IMG/VR virus record: IMGVR_UViG_3300001242_000037
Span: 1 to 46,252 of that record
DNA: 46,252 nt
Source of the DNA: a virus
Strand: one strand, 5' to 3'
Part shown: piece after piece, positions 8,901 to 16,739 of the stretch
Numbering within the stretch: the first letter of the stretch is position 1
Layout: each line of letters begins with the position of its first letter
Notes under the pieces: generated by a model
Databases searched by the model: none
Told to the model about the DNA's origin: nothing
What the model saw: the letters and a program-made list of their open reading frames with translations, nothing else
Program-made: the position numbers and the translations under genes

Positions 8901-11426
8901 AAGGAAGAAGAGTCACCGGAAGTAACCTTTGAGCACCTCTATAATGGGCAGTTTTTGGTTGCTCCGACTGGTGCAACAATGCCTTCCGGTTGGTCTATTG
9001 CAGGGGATGGTTCAGATGATGCTATTACAGCCATAGAGACACCAATCATGCAGGCACAAGGGAAAGCCCTTAGAATAGACTTACCGACGTTTGAAATAGC
9101 CGGATGGACGGCATTACAGTCTCAGACTTTTGCTGTCGAGGAAGGCGACAATCTGGAAGTTAGTTTTTACTATCGTAAGGGTGAGAATGAATCGTATGGT
9201 TTGCAAGTATCTCTTTACTATGTTGATGATGGTCCTTCAGTACACAGGACAGTAACAATACCTGCTCCTGCTTCGGCTTCTCCGGTAGTTGTTTTGTTCC
9301 CACCAAACCCGGCGGGATATACTGAAGCGTACTTACGAATATGGCCGGGATTTGACGATTCAAATTGGATTGAAAATTGTAGCGTCAAACCTGTTGTAAG
9401 TCTTAGTGGTGTGGTAAATCCTGCTTTTTCAGCAGAATTGGCAGGTTGGAATCGTTGGGGAACAGATATGCAGGGTGAAAGTATAAACGGATTAGGATCA
9501 AGCCTAGAAAGCAACCTTTTCCATTCAAGCCCGTATTGCTGCAAACTATATGTCGATAGGATAGCATGTAGATACGCGGAGGTAAGACAGACCATCACAT
9601 TAAACCAAGCAATACCAAAGAAAGTAAGTTTTAGTGCTTGGGGTGCAGGGGAAAGCATCATTGGTGGCGGCCTATTTTTCTTCGAGGTATGGGTGAAATA
9701 TATGGATGATACCAGCGAGTGGAACCCTTGCGGCGACAGTCAGAAGTGGCCTGGTGGTACATTCGGTTGGACGAAAATAGAATTCGAGTTTACCCCTCTG
9801 AAAGCGATTAAGGAAATTGATATTATCATCGACCTTGGCTGGGGTGGAACCGGTATAGCTTGGTTTGATGATGTTTCTGTTATCGAGGAGCAGGACATTC
9901 CCACGGTTGATGAAGTAGTTTTAACCGTGCCTTACACCGAACTAAACACTGAAACAGTTAAGCAGATAAAACTTACCGCGCAACTCAAAAATACCGGTAG
10001 TAATGTTGAGCAAAAAGGAATTGATGTTACATTCAGTGCTACCCCGGATATAGGTAGTTTTGAGGCCCTAGATACTAATTCTATCGGCAAGGCTAATGCG
10101 ATCTATACACTACCAGCCACGGCCAGCAAGGTTACAATCACTGCTACTTACGGTGCAAACAATGCCTCTGAAGTTGTTACTATCTACCCCCTGGTTCTTA
10201 AAAGCAGGCAGGAACCGGAGATAGGAAGTTTACCACAAAATGTTGACAGTTTAAACGTAGAAATACTTGTCCCGCGAGACAAAAAACCACTGCCGGACGT
10301 AACAGAAAGAATTGGCCGGTGGGAGGTTTTCCGACCAACCGTATATAACGCAAAACAGATGCTTGATTACGACATGCACTATTCACCGATAACCGATTGG
10401 GCGAATGTTAAGGCTGATGTTATAGCGAAATTATATCCGAGACTGTTTTTGTTCCATTACTTTGATGACCTATCAGGTTATCCAAACGAAACCGACTGGC
10501 AAGAAATCATGGCACAGCGTAAGGAATGGTATTGTGTCGATGCTACAGGTCTTTCCTCCCCGTTCGGCGATGGCCGGTACTACTACAACTGGCGCAATAT
10601 GGAGGCGGTTCAGTGGTATGTTAATAGGCTGATTCGGAACCACGCTACTTGGTCTGATGGCATCTATGTGGACGACTTCTGGGGTGAGAGCTATGGGACA
10701 CTTGTAGACTTTGAGTGGGGCGCAGAGGCAAGTCAACTGCTTAATTTCAGGACGGTCAGGGAGAGATTAGAGTCTAGCGCAAACAGGTTAAATCTACTCA
10801 GGGATGAATTGCACAGACGGGGAAAATACCTCACTACTAATTTCGGTCCAGCAAGAGAATTTGTTGACGGAACGCTTGCAGAGGATACAGAACTGTTGGC
10901 AATGCCGTTCGACGGGTATCTTCTGGAGTGCTGGCTGTACACCTGGACAATCAACCCGGAGGATATAACTGATAGCGGATTCGACCAAGCGTACGTGAAA
11001 AGTGAGATAGATTTCGTCAAATGGTGCGGTGACAACGGAAAATGGGTAGTTTGTTTAGCCCGGAGCAGTAGCGAACTTTGGCCAGCAAGGATGTTTAGCT
11101 TGGCTGCTTTTCTGATGGGTAAACATGCACACGCTTTTTACTGTCATTCCGACTGGGGGCCTAATACTTACGGAAGCAACTGGCATGAGCAGATGCAACC
11201 TGAATGTTTTATTGTTACAGGGCAACCGTTGGAGTCTTACCAACTAAATAATGGTCTATTCTCCCGCCGTTTTGAAAATTGTGTTGCTTTGCTAAATATG
11301 AATGACTTAGCTCAGGATTATGCGCTGCCTGCTGGGACTTGGTACACAATGCGGGGGGATAGCTATAGCGGGACCATATCGGTAGTCAGACGGCAGGGGT
11401 TGGTATTAGTCAAAGAAAGACCGTAG
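5931..11426 (+). CDS. Giant multidomain tail protein with a C-terminal glycoside-hydrolase-like domain
   Basis: This 1831-residue protein starts at ATG after AGGGGG. It appears modular: several beta-sandwich, carbohydrate-binding-like repeats begin with N-P-x-F or N-G-x-F and ...GW (about residues 213, 846, 1005 and 1162); a fibronectin/Ig-like segment lies near 480-540; a repetitive beta-rich stretch lies near 640-820; a bacterial Ig-like domain lies near 1333-1410. The last 350 residues look like a TIM-barrel glycosidase (hypothetical GHL15/GH66-like), with RLFLFHYFDDLSG, SDGIYVDDFWGE near residue 1579 and GYLLECW. The acidic residues in YVDDF and LLECW are plausible catalytic residues. It probably binds and trims a surface glycan during adsorption. 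The exact hydrolase family is uncertain. Confidence 0.75.
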   Translation: MANLIDNPLLLISTPDILQVMDSEGNFPYDPADHCYAAGGCDALGGNGITPDNYWALGGPDYGTFLAAGGVWDEKQTPDGGKSILLDIADPLVAQSGGITQVIAINQTEVKPIRISAYVAAEGCTGNPKVTIGFIGHPPGWPAVGGGDLVFDAGTYDFTYKKKTFIPSRPVKYLFLHLLHRGFSAGKAWYGSFTLEELAVNPVELPTDNCIVNPNFFYSGDDITPTGWDITDAIMIEEINPLGTISMLLQRNSSLLQKNICIDNGLLKQKITVYAMSQGVAIFRVKITLLDRYRRAIGEKIVSVQATSTWRATDIYVLSTAFSEKADIEITNVDGDAGYIGGVLLVSQAFTPSKIVDVSATTNTVTIPAASADTTAVIPVGATANPNHIEFDIGTTNSTVYVTDGLMGDFAAAAVHEPFTMLKKAAMTQLSGTEYTLYPWPTGISGIEIDGQEIDQLLRIPHVVHPDNWLVTDGGSIPAGETRYYCVTAITGSGETDRSNEVRAITGAGTNTNRVPIEITPVEGATAYRIYMTQHEDTDQPWEYSVAGVKKLVWNDEQNHLVAEVTAAQLQTAGYVVYDTGAALSAGYPPITNTAERWTVDDVNEKIVFDAASTPTGTVQAVYSVTENQNSIIYLPHADKFYIAGDAGIYESGVFTPGQATLTTEVLDVVALSYFGELWYMTAAGDVKNLTGTTYPGDVGFVAFCFVDAAHIARITAAGAVKIFDLAGVITSQFTLTGITDCQGLASYFDKLVTYDNQQNKFIVFDQQGNILQSIDTPIIGATAWNISGINLVVLTSFTVAVFRIHAQNYFSKLDKEYYLGNNPQQPSITRIKLPGEVTEPTPPELLPNGTFEDGTTFPAGFSIYGPSEIATSFSTEIAIPGTKALTFTFPSASWKSINKYGIPVIGGRQYSFSIHVKATANSNGLLGIQFVDKDGSGDETFLTVPYTTEYTIYQAIYQAPIDAVTVEFRYLCYGSDAQGITYFLNALSLKEEESPEVTFEHLYNGQFLVAPTGATMPSGWSIAGDGSDDAITAIETPIMQAQGKALRIDLPTFEIAGWTALQSQTFAVEEGDNLEVSFYYRKGENESYGLQVSLYYVDDGPSVHRTVTIPAPASASPVVVLFPPNPAGYTEAYLRIWPGFDDSNWIENCSVKPVVSLSGVVNPAFSAELAGWNRWGTDMQGESINGLGSSLESNLFHSSPYCCKLYVDRIACRYAEVRQTITLNQAIPKKVSFSAWGAGESIIGGGLFFFEVWVKYMDDTSEWNPCGDSQKWPGGTFGWTKIEFEFTPLKAIKEIDIIIDLGWGGTGIAWFDDVSVIEEQDIPTVDEVVLTVPYTELNTETVKQIKLTAQLKNTGSNVEQKGIDVTFSATPDIGSFEALDTNSIGKANAIYTLPATASKVTITATYGANNASEVVTIYPLVLKSRQEPEIGSLPQNVDSLNVEILVPRDKKPLPDVTERIGRWEVFRPTVYNAKQMLDYDMHYSPITDWANVKADVIAKLYPRLFLFHYFDDLSGYPNETDWQEIMAQRKEWYCVDATGLSSPFGDGRYYYNWRNMEAVQWYVNRLIRNHATWSDGIYVDDFWGESYGTLVDFEWGAEASQLLNFRTVRERLESSANRLNLLRDELHRRGKYLTTNFGPAREFVDGTLAEDTELLAMPFDGYLLECWLYTWTINPEDITDSGFDQAYVKSEIDFVKWCGDNGKWVVCLARSSSELWPARMFSLAAFLMGKHAHAFYCHSDWGPNTYGSNWHEQMQPECFIVTGQPLESYQLNNGLFSRRFENCVALLNMNDLAQDYALPAGTWYTMRGDSYSGTISVVRRQGLVLVKERP

Positions 11427-11435
11427 GAGGTATTT

Positions 11436-14048
11436 ATGGCGAGTTTAATTTTATCAGAAGCAAGCGGACAGACGATCTATAAGGTCTACGTGCAGCCAGG
11501 CAAGGAATATCTGCTGTACGGAAAAGTTATTACCGTCGGTGCATCGAAATATTCAATCAGAGAGGTTAGTGTTACCGGGCAGGTTATTAGTAATACAGAG
11601 ATAATTATATCCGACACGGACGGCTTGCATGAATTCAGCAGGGTTTTTGACAGCTCAAATGCGACTATTATGTTGATTATCGCACTGACCAACACAGAAG
11701 TCCTTGAACTGTCTCTGGACGGTCCGCAGGGGATCGTATATGTGACCAATCCTATATCGAATATATTAAAGCACATCAGCCAGTTTGATGTGCTTATTTC
11801 GTACCTTGATAGAGTTTTTGAGGTTAAGATATCGAAAAAACTAAACGGGGATAACCGCCTCACCTTCAACCTGCCTTTGGATGACGAAAAAGGGCAGGAG
11901 ATTATCAATGAAAATTTCATCGAGTGTAAAGGTCAAAAATACATCGTCAAAATAGCTAAGGATTCTATTACAAATGACGGTCAGAAAATAAAGATAATTG
12001 AAGCAGAGCATGTCGGCCTTGGCCTACTTGATTATTGGCTGCCTGATACATTAGACATGCCTTCTGTTTCTCCTGTGGTAGCTCTGGAGGCTATTCTGGC
12101 AGATACCCCTTATACCGTAGGAACGGTCAATGTAACAGGCGTAAACGACCTTGAAATTGAGATTATCAACAAGCTTAAGGCAGTTAAAACCGTCCAAGAG
12201 CTTTGGGGCGGTGAACTGTATTTTGACAACTACACGGTCAACCTGGTGCAACAGATGGGTCAAGATAACGGCGTACAGTTTCGCAAAGGCAAAAACCTAG
12301 ACAAGATAATCAGAACACTTGACACAAACAGTTTGACAACTAAAATGTTCGGGTACGGCAAAGACAACCTGATTATCACTGGCCTGGACACTACGGGGTG
12401 GACAGAGGAACAAAAAGCTGGTTTGGTCATCGGTGAGGATAACAAAATAGCACAGCCATACCTAACCAGCCAATATATCGGAAATTATGCCCGCGAACAT
12501 CAAGGGGAGTTTAGGAACTCAGATATTGACGATCAGCAAAAACTCCTTGATGCTATGCGAAAAGCCATAACAGAGCAGGAGATACCGAGAGTTACCTATG
12601 AGACAGACGTTATTAACCTATCAGGTTTAGCGCAGTACATCGGTGAGGGATTCGACATAGGTGATACGGTTAAGGTATTTGATGAACTCATAAACGCTGA
12701 TGTGAAAGCTAGGGTTGTCGAATACGAGGAATACCCAAAAGAACCTTGGCGGGATAAAGCTGTGTTAGATAATTTTACCCAAAACCTGCACGACTATCTA
12801 ACGAGTTTAAGTGATATGAAAGAAGCTTATGACAAGGCGTTTACTGGCGGCAAAGTCTCAACTGCCTGGTTAGAAGGTATAATAAATGTCCTTAAAAACG
12901 AACTTATCTCTGAGACTGCACACGTCTATATAACTGATACAGATGGTATTCTGGTTACAAACGGTGATGAAACAAAAGCTTTGTCACTTAAAGGTGGTAT
13001 TTTCGGCATAGCTAATAGTAAAACCGGCGGCAATTGGGACTGGCGTACCTTCGGTACCGGTGATGGGTTTACTGCTGACTGTATGGTATCGGGTAAAATA
13101 CTCACTTCTCTCGTGGAAATAGTTGGGGAAGTCGTAGACGGCGCGAATAAATTCTATTGGGATGCTACGGGGTTGTATGCAGTCGATCCAGCCAACGCGA
13201 ACCGTTATATGAAGTTCAGTAAGGAAGGGCTCCGAGGTTATGTTGATGGTGTTTTGAGGATGCACCTGGGGCCGTATGCGAGTAATAAGTTTGGATTAAA
13301 ATTAGTTGCTCCGGACGGAGTAACAACCATTCTGGATGAAGATGGGATTTTGCAGACCTGGCAGGAAGGCCGGGCCGATAATGTTGATGCTAGTCACCCG
13401 CTGGTGCTGTCGGTTTATTTGCCGGAGGAAACGAAATCTGTTTATAAAGCTATTTTGCGGTTTAAGCTACAGGGGTTTAGATCATACTCTAAATCGGCGG
13501 CATCAGGCGGTGGAAGTACGTCTGGGTCTAGTAGTGCGACTACTACTGCGAGCGGTGGTAACACTACACCAACTAGCCAGACTTCTGATCTCTGGGACTT
13601 AGATAGTATGTATGTACCAAATGCAGTATCTGACAGGGACGATCATAATCACGGCATACCAAACAGTACTACACTGCTGGTAAGTGGTGGTGATACTGTT
13701 GACTTCGTGGAATCCGGTGGGCATACTCATGCTCTTACAGCAGACCATCGGCATGATGTGACTATTCCAAGCCATACGCACGGGATGAGTCATACGCACA
13801 GTACTCCTAATCACGAACACAATATAACCTATGGGATTTATACCGACACCTCCGCTACAGGAGCAACCGTAATAATTAACGGAGTTGATCGGACGTCGGT
13901 ACTTGGGGGTCCGTTTAGTAGCGACCAAGCTAATTTAAGCATAGCAGCGTATTTGTCAGCCGGCCAATGGAACACTATTCAGTTAGGTAGTAGCCAATTA
14001 GGGCGAATTGACGCAACTGTATTTTTGCAAGCGAAAATGGGAATTTAG
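11436..14048 (+). CDS. Tail-associated hub protein (Tal / prophage endopeptidase tail family) with His-rich tip
   Basis: This 870-residue protein starts at ATG after GTAGGAGG. Residues about 120-480 match the prophage tail / minor structural protein family: LISYLDRVFEVKISKKLNG, ...NLDKIIRTLDTNSLTTKMFGYGK, then YEVDVINLSGL-type text. The hub sits below Dit and closes the tube. After residue 500 come a receptor or fibre region, a Ser/Thr/Gly-rich linker (about 688-725), and a tract of repeated H-x-H motifs (HNHG, HTHAL, HRHD, HTHGMSHTH, HEHN; about 735-795). Such H-x-H rows bind a line of metal ions in trimeric needle tips such as T4 gp37. No peptidase motif is evident to me, so enzymatic activity is not claimed. 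Confidence 0.85.
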   Translation: MASLILSEASGQTIYKVYVQPGKEYLLYGKVITVGASKYSIREVSVTGQVISNTEIIISDTDGLHEFSRVFDSSNATIMLIIALTNTEVLELSLDGPQGIVYVTNPISNILKHISQFDVLISYLDRVFEVKISKKLNGDNRLTFNLPLDDEKGQEIINENFIECKGQKYIVKIAKDSITNDGQKIKIIEAEHVGLGLLDYWLPDTLDMPSVSPVVALEAILADTPYTVGTVNVTGVNDLEIEIINKLKAVKTVQELWGGELYFDNYTVNLVQQMGQDNGVQFRKGKNLDKIIRTLDTNSLTTKMFGYGKDNLIITGLDTTGWTEEQKAGLVIGEDNKIAQPYLTSQYIGNYAREHQGEFRNSDIDDQQKLLDAMRKAITEQEIPRVTYETDVINLSGLAQYIGEGFDIGDTVKVFDELINADVKARVVEYEEYPKEPWRDKAVLDNFTQNLHDYLTSLSDMKEAYDKAFTGGKVSTAWLEGIINVLKNELISETAHVYITDTDGILVTNGDETKALSLKGGIFGIANSKTGGNWDWRTFGTGDGFTADCMVSGKILTSLVEIVGEVVDGANKFYWDATGLYAVDPANANRYMKFSKEGLRGYVDGVLRMHLGPYASNKFGLKLVAPDGVTTILDEDGILQTWQEGRADNVDASHPLVLSVYLPEETKSVYKAILRFKLQGFRSYSKSAASGGGSTSGSSSATTTASGGNTTPTSQTSDLWDLDSMYVPNAVSDRDDHNHGIPNSTTLLVSGGDTVDFVESGGHTHALTADHRHDVTIPSHTHGMSHTHSTPNHEHNITYGIYTDTSATGATVIINGVDRTSVLGGPFSSDQANLSIAAYLSAGQWNTIQLGSSQLGRIDATVFLQAKMGI

Positions 14049-14058
14049 GAGGCTTGTT

Positions 14059-14265
14059 ATGCGTAAAAAAATGAAAGTTACAGCTAAGAGGAACGGGGAT
14101 AAGTTTGAGATAGCTTATCAAATGGATGACACGCAACTCCAAGAACGACTTGAGCGCATAAATAATAAAATCAATGGAATTAAAAGGTCCATTGATTTAT
14201 ATAACGATCAACTTGAATTTTTAGGTGCAGAAAAGGAGCAAATCGAGTTGCTGCTGAAAGATTAA
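14059..14265 (+). CDS. Small coiled-coil protein, unknown
   Basis: This 68-residue protein starts at ATG 14059, placed seven bases after AGGAGG; a longer frame upstream has no such site. It is charged, with a short beta-like N-terminus (KVTAKRNGDKFEIAYQM) and a heptad-patterned helix (LQERLERINNKINGIKRSI...LGAEKEQIELLL). It follows Tal in the late operon and its end touches the end of the reverse gene at 14262. The function is unknown; small coiled-coil proteins at this place often trimerise fibres or act as chaperones, but nothing here proves that. Confidence 0.65.
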   Translation: MRKKMKVTAKRNGDKFEIAYQMDDTQLQERLERINNKINGIKRSIDLYNDQLEFLGAEKEQIELLLKD

Positions 14266-14756
14266 AAATTATTCAAGATATCTTTATGGATGTATAAGCT
14301 ATCATCGACGGTTTGATATTCAGAATTGGATAACTCAATAGACTTACCGTCTTTTGATAATTTTATACTACCCCCTTTTCTTGGATCTATAATGGTTATT
14401 GAAATCCCATATTTATCATGCAATTCTTTGGCCGAGATTAGATTTAAGTCTATTGTTTCTGTTTGTGGTTCTGCTGATGATTTTGGTGGATTCTTTACCG
14501 CAGGTAAATCACTCTGCACCTGTGCCTGACTCGTAACAACAACCGCATTCTCCACCCCGTCCCAATCGACACTTGCGCCAAGAGCTTCAGCAAGTGCGCG
14601 GGCCGGTACTAATGTCCTGCCGTCTATGATCTGCGGCGGCACATCGGGGTGGATTTCGCTGCCGTTTACGATTAGTTTTATGGGGTTAGCGGCAAAGACA
14701 AAAGAACTGGTGGCTAGGATTAGACCTGCGGCAAGACCGGCGATAAATTTTTTCAT
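14262..14756 (-). CDS. Secreted copper-amine-oxidase N-terminal (stalk) domain protein, likely lysogenic-conversion gene
   Basis: This 164-residue protein is on the opposite strand to the surrounding late genes, with its own AAGGAGG and promoter. It has a clear signal peptide (MKKFIAGLAAGLILATSSFVFA). Next comes a stalk domain (residues about 26-76): KLIVNGSEIHPDVPPQIIDGR, then LVPARALAEALGASVDWDG and an ENAVVVT ending, the classic pattern of PF07833. The domain is common in wall-associated proteins of anaerobic Bacillota; despite its name it has no known oxidase activity. The last 90 residues are not recognised. Orientation and promoter suggest expression in the lysogen. A role in altering the host surface is inference. 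Confidence 0.85.
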   Translation of the reverse strand: MKKFIAGLAAGLILATSSFVFAANPIKLIVNGSEIHPDVPPQIIDGRTLVPARALAEALGASVDWDGVENAVVVTSQAQVQSDLPAVKNPPKSSAEPQTETIDLNLISAKELHDKYGISITIIDPRKGGSIKLSKDGKSIELSNSEYQTVDDSLYIHKDILNNF

Positions 14757-14777
14757 GGAAAGACCTCCTTTTATTCT

Positions 14778-14806
14778 ATTATAATAACCAGAAAGGATGA
14801 TTACAA
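14778..14806 (-). promoter_or_regulatory. Promoter for the reverse secreted stalk-domain gene
   Basis: On the minus strand, TTGTAA (14806-14801) and TATAAT (14783-14778) are separated by exactly 17 bases and lie about 20 bases upstream of the gene's start. The -35 box overlaps the start codon region of the divergent gene. Confidence 0.6.
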
Positions 14807-15027
14807 TGACATTAGAACGACGTGTTGAGCAGCTCGAAAAAGAGGTGGCTGAGCTGAAAAGACAAGCTCAGCCGGAAACTATTCAAGAAATGCCTCCAGA
14901 AAATCAGGCAGGCACAGAAGCCGAGCCCCAAAAAGATCCTTTTGTCTGGATGGCAGAATCAATTGTCGATGTACAAAAACGTGTTAAAGAGCTAGAGGAT
15001 GTATTAGCGAATTCCTCTAGCTCTTAA
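14806..15027 (+). CDS. Small coiled-coil protein, unknown
   Basis: The start at ATG 14806 is chosen because AAAGGA lies eight bases upstream; an ATG at 14797 would overlap that site. The 73-residue product has an N-terminal heptad coil (LERRVEQLEKEVAELKRQ), an acidic Pro/Glu-rich middle and a second helix (WMAESIVDVQKRVKELEDVL). The gene at 40184 begins with a similar coil (LTQLEKRVTALEGQ), so the two may be distant relatives, though coils alone prove little. Its 3' end overlaps the convergent gene at 15004 by 24 bases. No function is assigned. Confidence 0.55.
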   Translation: MTLERRVEQLEKEVAELKRQAQPETIQEMPPENQAGTEAEPQKDPFVWMAESIVDVQKRVKELEDVLANSSSS

Positions 15028-15204
15028 TTCTCTCTCAATTTTCTGACTAACTATTTTATAAATTTCATCTTTATCAATTGCATTAATTGCTGCTACTACT
15101 AGTTTTCTAACAATTTCTAGCATTTCCTGTGATGTAGTCTCGTCTGTTACTTTAATGTTTAATCTTTCTATGAGTCTGTCTACATCTCTCTCGTTAATTA
15201 ACAA
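15004..15204 (-). CDS. Small helical protein, unknown
   Basis: This 66-residue helical protein (MLINERDVDRLIERLNIKV...QEMLEIVRKLVVAAINAI...) runs against the neighbouring genes. A TTG at 15204 lies eight bases after GGGAGG; a GTG at 15213 directly abuts that site and is a poorer start. It converges with the preceding coiled-coil gene with overlapping ends. No family is recognised. The good ribosome binding site is the main reason to believe it is real. Confidence 0.45.
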   Translation of the reverse strand: MLINERDVDRLIERLNIKVTDETTSQEMLEIVRKLVVAAINAIDKDEIYKIVSQKIERELRARGIR

Positions 15205-15309
15205 AGCGTTCACCTCCCTTCTCTCGAAAATTAGTCACGGCAATGCTATTATTCGACAGTCAGGAGGTGTTTCCTTTGTAAAAGAATGTCGAAATATGGC
15301 AGTAAAAAT

Positions 15310-15325
15310 TATTCCACGTGGAATA
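15310..15325. promoter_or_regulatory. 16-bp perfect palindrome, copy 1 (parS-like)
   Basis: TATTCCACGTGGAATA is a perfect palindrome. The same 16 bases recur at 40882-40897. Its centre TTCCACGTGGAA resembles the ParB site parS (TGTTTCACGTGAAACA), sharing the CACGTG core and flanking TT/AA, though it differs at four positions. Confidence 0.6.
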
Positions 15326-15425
15326 TTTCATGCATACAAAATGTATACAAGTATACCTATGTAAACCTCAGTAAAATCAAGGCTCGAAAGTATACCTCTT
15401 CGGAGGTTATTTTTATACCAATTTT

Positions 15426-15484
15426 CCCGCTCAGAAAGCGAGTCGACACGCTAGGCGCTCACCTCCGGCGCCTACCTGAGCGGG
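15426..15484 (+). ncRNA. Branched RNA structure / complex terminator
   Basis: An outer 9-bp stem (CCCGCTCAG at 15426-15434 with CTGAGCGGG at 15476-15484) encloses a short AGCG/CGCT hairpin and a 7-bp TAGGCGC/GCGCCTA hairpin (15452-15458, 15468-15474), giving a predicted three-way junction. TTTAATTTT follows, so it may end transcription. No known riboswitch or ribozyme consensus was recognised. Confidence 0.4.
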
Positions 15485-15497
15485 TTTAATTTTATCA

Positions 15498-15527
15498 ACT
15501 CACCTCAATTTAGGGGTGAGTGTTTTT
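15498..15527 (+). terminator. Hairpin terminator before the Rha gene
   Basis: ACTCACC (15498-15504) pairs with GGTGAGT (15515-15521) and is followed by GTTTTT. Confidence 0.6.
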
Positions 15528-15559
15528 ATGGAGGAAAATAAAATTGTGGAGGAAGAAAT

Positions 15560-16246
15560 ATGAATGAATTGGTAGTTATTAAAGCCAATGATGTTTTTAC
15601 GAATAGTTGGATTATCGCTGAAAACATTGGCAGGGAACATGCAAGCGTTACCTATAATATCAGGAAATACGAAAAAGATTTACTTGACCTGGGATCCCTT
15701 AATTTTAGTTCGAGTGGGGCTAGAACTAAAGAAACACGCGGGCAGGAAAGAAAGATATATGAACTAAACGAACAACAGGCTATATTTTTTATGACGCTTC
15801 TTAGTAATAGCCCAATTGTACTCGAATTCAAAAAAGCGCTTGCCCGTGAATTTGTTAGAATGAGAAGATTCATCCTTGAACGCCAAACCGCTGAATGGCA
15901 GCATTCTAGATTGACAGGAAAGAAGGTTCGCAGGGATGAAACCGATATTATTATGACAAAACTCATACCTCTTGCAGAATCACAGGGAAGTAAAAATGCT
16001 GGCAAACTATATATGAACTATTCAAAACTGGTTAACGCCACTCTGGGCATAGAAGTTGGGAAAAGGGATAAACTTCCCTTGGCTTATGTAGATGCCATTA
16101 GATTTCTTGAGCGAGCTATTGAAAATATAATCTCTATCGAAGTGGACAAGGAGACGCACTACAAGGAGATATATCAAGTATGTAAGGCGAAATGTCAAAT
16201 TATAAAAGATTTGGCCTTCTTGCCTTCGCTTAAAATGATTTCATAA
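15560..16246 (+). CDS. Phage regulatory protein, Rha family
   Basis: This 228-residue protein starts at ATG after GGAGGAAG. Residues 1-110 match the Rha (pRha) domain: an ELVVIKANDVFTNSW-type opening, IAENIGREHASVTYNIRKYE, and YELNEQQAIFFMTLLSN followed by VLEFKKALAREFVRMRR. The C-terminal half is helical and resembles the antirepressor C-terminal regions paired with Rha. Rha proteins act as regulators of phage growth in cells depending on host factors; they are usually early genes, so a place between tail and lysis genes is unusual. An 11-codon open frame (15528-15563) with its own GGGGTG site overlaps the start as ATGA, suggesting translational coupling. Confidence 0.85.
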   Translation: MNELVVIKANDVFTNSWIIAENIGREHASVTYNIRKYEKDLLDLGSLNFSSSGARTKETRGQERKIYELNEQQAIFFMTLLSNSPIVLEFKKALAREFVRMRRFILERQTAEWQHSRLTGKKVRRDETDIIMTKLIPLAESQGSKNAGKLYMNYSKLVNATLGIEVGKRDKLPLAYVDAIRFLERAIENIISIEVDKETHYKEIYQVCKAKCQIIKDLAFLPSLKMIS

Positions 16247-16249
16247 TAA

Positions 16250-16282
16250 GCACTCTCATGGGGGGTGTTTTTATTTTATTTG
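16250..16282 (+). terminator. Possible terminator after Rha
   Basis: CACTCTC and GGGGGTG can pair using G-U wobbles and are followed by TTTTTATTTTATTT. The stem is weak. Confidence 0.35.
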
Positions 16283-16300
16283 GTTACCGGAGGTGGGGGA

Positions 16301-16516
16301 GTGGATACAGAGCAGGAAATTATGTATTTACGGGGGGAGGTGGCCCGACTGGGAGCCGACATGGCAAACTTGACTGGCTGGCAGCACACACAGAACGGCA
16401 CAATTGACCGGGTTGCCGCCCGTGTGGACAAGCTGCAGTATTGGATCATGGGATTGTTAGGGACATCGGTTATGTCTCTATTTTTGCTAGTTGCAAATTT
16501 AGTAGCTAAGAATTGA
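16301..16516 (+). CDS. XhlA-like holin-associated protein
   Basis: The GTG at 16301 follows GGAGGTGGG; an earlier in-frame start lies inside the U-rich stretch and is less likely. The 71-residue product has the hemolysin XhlA layout: a coiled-coil N-terminus (EQEIMYLRGEVARLGADM...TIDRVAARVDKLQ) and one C-terminal membrane helix (YWIMGLLGTSVMSLFLLVANLV). In Bacillus phages XhlA works with a holin and an amidase to lyse the cell, and here the next two genes are a small membrane protein and an amidase. Confidence 0.8.
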   Translation: MDTEQEIMYLRGEVARLGADMANLTGWQHTQNGTIDRVAARVDKLQYWIMGLLGTSVMSLFLLVANLVAKN

Positions 16517-16526
16517 GGTGTAAGAC

Positions 16527-16739
16527 ATGAAACGAGAATTCACTAAGATGGACTGGTTTTTCGCTATCTGCATGGCTGCTTGCTTGCTGGCTTACCTGTA
16601 TAGTTGTCTGACCGGAAAACCAATTGAGCAGATCAAGGACATGATGCAGTATTTCGGCGTTGGTCTTGGGTTAACTGCTGGTAAGATTGTTATTAATAAT
16701 TTGGGTGGAGGGGAAAAAGATGCAGATAAAACCGTTTAA
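16527..16739 (+). CDS. Putative holin, small membrane protein
   Basis: This 70-residue protein starts at ATG after GAGGTG. It has one strong membrane helix (WFFAICMAACLLAYLYSCL, about residues 10-28) and a second weaker hydrophobic stretch (YFGVGLGLTAGKIVI, about 42-56). It is wedged between XhlA and the amidase and overlaps the amidase start by 20 bases. Size, topology and position fit a phage holin that releases endolysin at lysis. No precise holin family is recognised. Confidence 0.65.
   Translation: MKREFTKMDWFFAICMAACLLAYLYSCLTGKPIEQIKDMMQYFGVGLGLTAGKIVINNLGGGEKDADKTV

Larger units (their letters stand above)
15214..15559. promoter_or_regulatory. Gene-poor regulatory stretch
   Basis: This 346-base stretch has no convincing gene. 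It holds an isolated AGGAGGTG (15262-15269), a 16-bp parS-like palindrome (15310-15325), three GTATAC hexamers (15343, 15351, 15390), a branched inverted-repeat structure (15426-15484), a terminator hairpin and a possible 11-codon leader peptide before the Rha gene. A 67-codon open frame at 15286 lacks a properly spaced ribosome binding site. Confidence 0.5.
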